Positions 58,301 to 64,000 of a stretch of 64,000 nt of DNA are shown piece by piece. The position numbers and the translations under genes were made by a program. The notes below the pieces were generated by a model. The model was not told where the DNA came from. It made no database searches and worked only from the letters and a program-made list of their open reading frames with translations. Location of the stretch: contig SVMJ01000002.1 of the NCBI GenBank assembly GCA_015067485.1, positions 121,060-185,059 on the forward strand, in the 5' to 3' direction. The first letter of the stretch is position 1. Each line of letters begins with the position of its first letter. Source of the stretch: Oscillospiraceae bacterium (GTDB taxonomy: Bacteria; Bacillota; Clostridia; Oscillospirales; JAAYXM01).

Positions 58301-58778
58301 ATTCTGTGATCTTGATGGAATCACGCAGGGTTTCTGCTTCTTTTCGGATCTTGTCGAGCAGGGTTTTGCCCTCTTCCGAATCGGGGACTACATCGTCTTT
58401 GATGAGATAAGTGTAGACGAAATTCCCGTCTTTCGATGTACCGAGTTTTGCCTTTTCGGCGTTTTTATCTTGCTCGGTCAGTTTGTCCCATGCATCTTTC
58501 GCAAAGCGGGACACCATCATAACAGGGGTTCGCACCCCGTCGATCATCGCATAGAACGTGCGCGTGTTGTAGTTCGATGAGTCGTTCTTCACTTCATCAA
58601 ATTCCGCTTCAAATCCGGAAGTCGACCAAAGTTTTGGCACAGCAAAACTCAGTCCGTGCTCGGAAAAATCCGACATGGTGTTCGGCTTACCGTTTTGTGT
58701 CATATTTTCCATATTTTCCCCCATGGAACAGCCGCAAAGAACCGCAAACAAAAAAAGAGCCAAAATACGATTTTTCAT
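58299..58778 (-). CDS. Putative lipoprotein of unknown function
   Basis: A 159-residue exported protein with a lipoprotein signal (ILALFLFAVLCGC, lipidated Cys about residue 17). The mature part is a small alpha/beta domain (HGLSFAVPKLWSTSGFEAEF) with an acidic/basic C-terminus, reminiscent of surface lipoproteins with a PsbP/LpqN-like fold, but I do not assign a family. The ATG at 58778 is chosen because it gives a proper signal peptide; a 23-codon upstream extension does not. Confidence 0.65.
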   Translation of the reverse strand: MKNRILALFLFAVLCGCSMGENMENMTQNGKPNTMSDFSEHGLSFAVPKLWSTSGFEAEFDEVKNDSSNYNTRTFYAMIDGVRTPVMMVSRFAKDAWDKLTEQDKNAEKAKLGTSKDGNFVYTYLIKDDVVPDSEEGKTLLDKIRKEAETLRDSIKITE

Positions 58779-58976
58779 GCAAAAACCATCCTTTCTGAGA
58801 CTTCTATTTCCAGTATTCCACAAAACGCAAAAAATATTGCGTCGCAAGGAAAAATTTTTCTCAAATCGGAAAATAATCCATTTTCAAGTTGTAAAATATG
58901 TGTTAAGATATTGTCATGAAAGACTGTCTTTGCCCTTTGGCGAAGACCGCAAAAAATTTGTTGAGGAGGATTCAAC

Positions 58977-61900
58977 ATGAAGCACAAGATGCACAATCGT
59001 TTGTTGGCACTCTTGCTTGTGGTTTGTATGTTGGTTGCGTTTGTCCCGTCAGGCCTCGCGGCTGAGGGCGAAGTAGGTAAAAACTACAACTTCAACATGG
59101 GTCGCTTGCAATGGGGGCAGTGGTCCAACGAAGGCGTTGCACCCCAAGAAATAACGGATTGGGACGCTTTGGAAGCACTCGGAAACTTCCATAACCGCAC
59201 CAGCGATCCGTTCATGTACTATGGAAAAGAAGGAAAAATTTCGACAGAGTGGAATTCTTCCAGCGCAGATGCAAGCAAAGGCTTCGGTCCGCGCGGTACC
59301 GGTATCACCGGTGATGAAGGCGCATGGTACGGGCTCATTCTCCGTATCGACGAGAGCGGCGTCTATACCCCGGTCATGCGTACCGCAGACCAGGTCGCGG
59401 CGACTCAGCTGAACTTCTACCTTGCACCGTTCGGGGTGGAAAATCCGAAGGCAGAGCAGTACTTTATCGGTCAGTCTAAAGCGGTCAGTGCTGATCCGTA
59501 TTCCTTGAGAAATCTGGAATGCGCAAATCAGTACATCGAAGCGGGCGACTATATTCTCATCATCGAAATTGCGAAGAACAACCAAGCATCCAACGCATAT
59601 GGTTACTTCGCATCCGCAAAGTTTAACTGGGTATCGGCTACTCCGTCCGAAAGCCTGATCCTTTCGGGGAGTGTCCCCACCGGTTACATCGACGAAGAAG
59701 TGGAACTCACCGTTTCCGCGACTTTGGACGGAGAAGGGATCGCGCTTTCCGACCTGGATGCAGTCCGCATCGACAGTTTGGACAAGGAAGTCGCAACCGT
59801 CCGCGAAGAAGATGGCAAATACTACGTCTTCGGTATGTGGGAAGGCGAGACCGAAATCCGCCTGAGTGCAACCCACGGAACCGAAGCGTATGCGGTCGAC
59901 ATCCCGCTCACCATCGCGATGCCGGCAGGCTACGCCCGCGTGGAAATCTGGCCGGGCGCGCAGCTCGATGAATACGTTGAAAAAGAGCCGTATACCATCG
60001 AGATGAACTATACGCTCAACCGCGAAGACGTGGTTCTCTCGCCGGAAGACATCACGGTCGAACTCGCTGATCCTTCTATCGCAGATATCCTTGTGGAAGC
60101 AAGCGGCGACCTCACCGTTACCGGCACCAAGTCGGGCAGCACCACCGCGACCGTCTCTGTGGACTATCAGGGCGGTCATGCTGAGATCGAACTCCCGATC
60201 ACAGTCAGCGATGTTAAGTTCTTCTACAACTTCTACCGCGGCTACTACGGCCCGTGGTCGAACTCCGCACATCCGATTGACTACTTCACCGATTTCGGCA
60301 TGCACGTTAAGGGCGAAGTCCAGGGCGTTCCGAACAACTGGGAAGAAAGTGATGAATGGAAATTCGGCGGCAAGAGCCCGCTCTTTGATGTACAGGTCAC
60401 GCAGTCTTTCCGCTCTTACGCTTACTGGTGTAAGGGTGGTCCGGGCGACTGGATCAACATGGTCATCCGCGTTCCGGAAAGCGGTTCTTATCGCGTGGAC
60501 GCACTCACCGCTACCATGGCGGCAGGCGCAAGACTGAATGTATATATGTCCCCGGTCGGCACTCCGGAAGATGAATGGAAAGCGGAAAAGTACTATCTCG
60601 GCGAAATGTTGTGTAGTGCGGCAGGTCAGGGTCTTGATGTTCACAGAGATCTTGGCAACGTTACGCTCGATGCGGGCGACTACAACGTGGTCTACGAATT
60701 CAAGCCGGGAATGCAGGCGGGTAACGGCGGTTTCCTGTGCGGTCTGTATTTGAAGGCATTGAGAGAAGACCAGTTCAAACTCTTTGCTGAAACTCCGAAG
60801 CCCATTGCGGAAACCGCAAACGGAACCGTTCCGCTCGTTTCTCGTTGGAACGGTGAATCGGTTGGTTTTGCGGATGTTACCGACCTGACCGTCAAATCCG
60901 CAAATGAATCCATCGCAACCGCAACCGTGGTGCAGGATGGCGATGAAGCATATCTGGATGTCCACGGCGTAGCACCGGGCAAAACCGTGCTCACCGTCTC
61001 CGGTGTTCGTGAAGGACTCTCCGCAAGTTACAGCATCAACGTTGACATCGCGGAAGCAAAGCGTATTTACGCGATTGACCTTTCCGCAGAAAAGTCCGGC
61101 ATTGCATCAAATGAATCGATCGCAACCGTGCTGACCGGTACTTACTATGACGGCACCCCGATTGACTTTGAAGGTCTCGATGTTTATTACCAACTCGCAG
61201 ACGGCAAAATCCTCGGCATTTCTCCGGACGGTACTGTTACCGGTAAGGAAAAGGGCGAAACCGTTGTTACCGCTTGGGTACAGCAGAAACTGGGTGGAAC
61301 CAACCACTTGCTCCACTCCAGTATGAACATGGAAGTTACCACTTACAGTAACATCACCAAAGCGGAATTCAACATTCCGGAAGAGATTTCCCGTGGCGAC
61401 AGAATTGACCTAAACGTTGATTTGGAATTGGCTTCCGGTCTTATTCCCACCAAGGATATGTACCAAGTTACCTTTACCGCGGAAAACGAATCTGTTTCCG
61501 GTCTGGTTCGTATCCGCGAATCGGGCAGCAAGATACAGCTCACCGCGCTGAAGAACGAAGGTACAGTCGACGTCGTTGCAACCGTCAACTTCAATGGCAA
61601 TGATTTCGTATTCCGTAAAACACTTACAATCACCCCGAACCCCGCAAGCAGCGGCAGCAGTGCAGTTGCTCCCGACCGTGCGGTGGTTGAAATCACAAAG
61701 CCGCTTCTCATCGTGGGTGAAAGCCGTGAAGCGAAAATCGGTGTGTACTATACCGACGCATCCTTCGCTTCTTATGATCCTGCTAAGATGACGCTCACTT
61801 ATGATGACACGGTCATCTCTTATGCAGACGGCAAGATCCGTGCAATCGGCGTGGGCGAAACCGATATCGTGCTCACCATGGGCGATCTCTCCGCTACCAC

Positions 61901-64000
61901 CAAAGTCGTGGTAAACGATGACGTCATCGGATTGCTCGTAGTGAAGCAGAGTGCTGACCTGTATGCAGGCAAGACCGTAAATCTCACGGTTTCCGCAAAG
62001 ACCGAAGCAGGTCGTGATCTTGCATCTTCTGACTTGATTCTCACTTATGCTTCCGATAACGAAGATGCAGTCACTGTGGCAAGTGGCGTCCTCACCGGCG
62101 TTGCGGCAGGCGAAGCAAATATCACCGTGACCGCACACCTTGCAGGTGCAGAACAAGTGGTTGCGACCGCAACCATCCCGGTTGTCGTTTATGCCAACAA
62201 TGTTGAAAACATCAAATTGACTTGCGAACTCAGCGCAATCAAACCGGATAACACCGACGGCATCCAGACTCAGGTCTCCGTGGTCTACAGCTCGGGGGAT
62301 GTTGTCCCGGCAGACGTTTCCAACCTGAGTTTCGAAAGTTTGGACGAAGACCTCTTCAGTGTTGACCAGACCGGTCTCGTTCGTCCGCTTGGCAAGGAAG
62401 GCACCGGCGTCATCCGTGCAACCTTTATGGTAAACGGCGAACCTGTTACTTCCGATCTTCAGATCACCGCACGTTGGGGGAAAGCATCTGCTACCTACTT
62501 CACCGCAGAACGCCGTGCAGCGATCCAGGAAAACAGACAGAACTTCGACTGGGCACAACAGTCTTACGAATCGGTTGACGGAAATGCAAAGAAGGTTCTC
62601 GAACATGATGTCGAATGGTATCTGCAGTTCATGACCACACAGGAACTCCCGCGCAGCATCTGGCCGACCTACCGTTACGACCCGATCTATACCGACTGTG
62701 TATGGTGCGGTGATAACGTCGTTCAGAGCTCGGGCGAATACTATCCGTGGCTGTTTGATAATGAAAACTATCCGTGGAAGATCCAGTGCCCGACTTGCCG
62801 CCGTCGTTTCCCGTCCAATGACTTTGGCGAATTCTACAAAACCGGTATCGACGAGAACGGCAACTGGAGCTACGAGCTGGCAAAGCAGAACGGCTCGCAT
62901 CTCCTGGTAAACGAAGATTATCCGGAAAAAGACGAATACGTCGATAAAGACGGCAAAGTCCACAACCAGGGCGTCCACGGTTGGGGCGTTGACGACGGTT
63001 ACGGCTGGAAGACCGGCGAATACTTCGACGGCAACAACGGTACCGTTGAACGCAGATACATCTGGATCGCATACTGGAACCACTGGGCAAACTGGTACTC
63101 CACCGGTACTACCTATAGCACGCTCAGTAGTTTGGCTTACGGTTACGCATACACCGGCAACAAGGAATACGGCAGAATGCTTGCGATCTTGATCGATCGT
63201 GTAGCTGACCTGTATCCGGATATGGATCTTGACTATTTCGGCCCGAACTACTACAACAACGGCTGGTACGGCGGACGTATCGTCGGCGGCATCTGGGAAA
63301 CCGGTGTTGCAAATATGCTCAGTAAGGCATATGACTCCGCATTTGACATGTACGATGACGAATATGTCAAGAACTACATCCAGGCAAAAGACGAAAAGTA
63401 CGGGCTCCCGGCAAAAGAAACCGCAAACGACATCCGCGTACACATCGAAGACAATCTGCTCCGTGAAATCCGCAAGGGTGTCCTGGATAAGCGCATCAAC
63501 GGTAATACCGGTATGCACGAAGGCACCATGGCGATCGCAGGCGTTGTTCTCGACAATATGCCGGAAAGTAAAGAAATGATCGACTGGGCACTTACCGATG
63601 GTCCTGACGGCGTTCTCAACAACTTGATCTCGTTGGTTAACCGCGACGGTCAGGGTGACGAAAACTCCCCGGGCTACAACATCCTGTGGGTCGATACTTA
63701 CAACGGCATGGCAGATACGCTGAGCGGATACACTGCTTATCCGGCAGCAAACCTGTACACCAACCCGAAATTCATCAAGATGATCAAGATGAACTTCCCG
63801 CTCACCATGTCGCGCTATCGTACCGCGCTCATCGGCGATACCGGTAAGTTTGCATCCACCGGCTTCCAGATGGCAACCGCTGCAATGGGTCAGGCACTCG
63901 CAAACGGTTCCGATGATCCGGAAATCGCACAGTATCTCTACTTCTTGAACGGAAACTCTGCTTCCGGTCCGAACGGACGAAGCATGATGGTTCCACCAAG
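58977..64000 (+). CDS. Giant secreted multidomain polysaccharide lyase-like protein, 3' end outside window
   Basis: One frame is open from ATG 58977 (GAGGAGG seven bases upstream) to the window end: at least 1674 residues with no stop. A signal peptide (LLALLLVVCMLVAFVPSGLA) is cut near residue 28. Two related beta-sandwich modules follow (around residues 35-220 and 415-600; GRLQWGQWSNEG and YRGYYGPWSNSA are matching segments), mixed with Ig-like BIG2-type domains up to about 1160. From about 1165 the sequence resembles the toroid of heparinase II/III and alginate-lyase-like enzymes, including CVWCGDNV, a CPTCRRRFPSNDFGEFY knuckle near 1271 and GVHGWGVDDGYGWK. Substrate unknown; an acidic polysaccharide is likely. 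Confidence 0.82.
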   Translation, partial: MKHKMHNRLLALLLVVCMLVAFVPSGLAAEGEVGKNYNFNMGRLQWGQWSNEGVAPQEITDWDALEALGNFHNRTSDPFMYYGKEGKISTEWNSSSADASKGFGPRGTGITGDEGAWYGLILRIDESGVYTPVMRTADQVAATQLNFYLAPFGVENPKAEQYFIGQSKAVSADPYSLRNLECANQYIEAGDYILIIEIAKNNQASNAYGYFASAKFNWVSATPSESLILSGSVPTGYIDEEVELTVSATLDGEGIALSDLDAVRIDSLDKEVATVREEDGKYYVFGMWEGETEIRLSATHGTEAYAVDIPLTIAMPAGYARVEIWPGAQLDEYVEKEPYTIEMNYTLNREDVVLSPEDITVELADPSIADILVEASGDLTVTGTKSGSTTATVSVDYQGGHAEIELPITVSDVKFFYNFYRGYYGPWSNSAHPIDYFTDFGMHVKGEVQGVPNNWEESDEWKFGGKSPLFDVQVTQSFRSYAYWCKGGPGDWINMVIRVPESGSYRVDALTATMAAGARLNVYMSPVGTPEDEWKAEKYYLGEMLCSAAGQGLDVHRDLGNVTLDAGDYNVVYEFKPGMQAGNGGFLCGLYLKALREDQFKLFAETPKPIAETANGTVPLVSRWNGESVGFADVTDLTVKSANESIATATVVQDGDEAYLDVHGVAPGKTVLTVSGVREGLSASYSINVDIAEAKRIYAIDLSAEKSGIASNESIATVLTGTYYDGTPIDFEGLDVYYQLADGKILGISPDGTVTGKEKGETVVTAWVQQKLGGTNHLLHSSMNMEVTTYSNITKAEFNIPEEISRGDRIDLNVDLELASGLIPTKDMYQVTFTAENESVSGLVRIRESGSKIQLTALKNEGTVDVVATVNFNGNDFVFRKTLTITPNPASSGSSAVAPDRAVVEITKPLLIVGESREAKIGVYYTDASFASYDPAKMTLTYDDTVISYADGKIRAIGVGETDIVLTMGDLSATTKVVVNDDVIGLLVVKQSADLYAGKTVNLTVSAKTEAGRDLASSDLILTYASDNEDAVTVASGVLTGVAAGEANITVTAHLAGAEQVVATATIPVVVYANNVENIKLTCELSAIKPDNTDGIQTQVSVVYSSGDVVPADVSNLSFESLDEDLFSVDQTGLVRPLGKEGTGVIRATFMVNGEPVTSDLQITARWGKASATYFTAERRAAIQENRQNFDWAQQSYESVDGNAKKVLEHDVEWYLQFMTTQELPRSIWPTYRYDPIYTDCVWCGDNVVQSSGEYYPWLFDNENYPWKIQCPTCRRRFPSNDFGEFYKTGIDENGNWSYELAKQNGSHLLVNEDYPEKDEYVDKDGKVHNQGVHGWGVDDGYGWKTGEYFDGNNGTVERRYIWIAYWNHWANWYSTGTTYSTLSSLAYGYAYTGNKEYGRMLAILIDRVADLYPDMDLDYFGPNYYNNGWYGGRIVGGIWETGVANMLSKAYDSAFDMYDDEYVKNYIQAKDEKYGLPAKETANDIRVHIEDNLLREIRKGVLDKRINGNTGMHEGTMAIAGVVLDNMPESKEMIDWALTDGPDGVLNNLISLVNRDGQGDENSPGYNILWVDTYNGMADTLSGYTAYPAANLYTNPKFIKMIKMNFPLTMSRYRTALIGDTGKFASTGFQMATAAMGQALANGSDDPEIAQYLYFLNGNSASGPNGRSMMVPP

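Noticed and set aside
59049..63518. Minus-strand frames of 638 and 702 codons
   Set aside because: Shadows of the giant lyase-like gene, whose own frame has a signal peptide, a ribosome binding site and coherent domains.

Overview
The window reads as one contig piece from an anaerobic, fermentative, saccharolytic Firmicute of the class Clostridia, probably an uncultured Oscillospiraceae/Christensenellales-like gut or digester bacterium. This placement is inferred from gene content. The evidence is a spore germination protease (gpr), a SigI/RsgI pair, an [FeFe]-hydrogenase with NuoE/NuoF-like partners, an NfnAB transhydrogenase, an SLH-domain surface protein, AGGAGG-type ribosome binding sites, sigma-A promoters with 17-bp spacers, and no respiratory genes.

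Layout. 1-5.6 kb: the 3' part of murD runs into three translationally coupled M42 metallopeptidases, a small MGMT-family protein and a LysR regulator. 5.6-13.6 kb is a redox block: an NADP-type secondary alcohol dehydrogenase behind a Rex-like operator, NfnAB, and a trimeric electron-bifurcating-type hydrogenase (hydC-hydB-hydA) with a small extra [2Fe-2S] protein. Together they could move electrons between ferredoxin, NADH, NADPH, H2 and an alcohol/ketone pair. 13.6-20 kb: an operon with a Gfo/Idh/MocA dehydrogenase, an unusual fused flavoprotein (dihydropyrimidine-dehydrogenase parts in a permuted order) and a mannonate-oxidoreductase-like SDR, then a YtcJ-like amidohydrolase. 20-30 kb: polysaccharide deacetylase, HAD phosphatase, a membrane-anchored AraC regulator, two orphan sugar ABC permeases, a complete polar amino-acid ABC transporter, PduL and an XRE regulator.

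29.6-30.3 kb holds tRNA-Thr and tRNA-Tyr followed by structured palindromic repeats that carry an inverted copy of the tRNA-Tyr 3' end. 30.4-47.8 kb is mostly housekeeping: glycerate kinase, MFS transporter, SPFH protein, prfB (without the usual frameshift), a large S-layer protein, lepA, hemW, an ACT protein, a PFL-family protein, tadA, rpsT (TTG start), gpr, and a sugar isomerase/dehydrogenase pair. 47.8-51.8 kb is AT-richer and looks acquired: IS remnant, secreted repeat/stalk-domain protein, sigI and rsgI.

51.8-64 kb is a uronate and polysaccharide region. A four-gene minus-strand operon (GH4 alpha-galacturonidase-like, uxaB, uxaA, uxaC) would convert oligogalacturonides to 2-keto-3-deoxygluconate. 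It is divergent from an AraC regulator, with a 14-bp inverted repeat between them. The window ends inside a very large secreted protein (at least 1674 residues) with repeated beta-sandwich and Ig-like domains and a heparinase II/III-like lyase domain. All assignments are by eye from the sequence; no database search was run.
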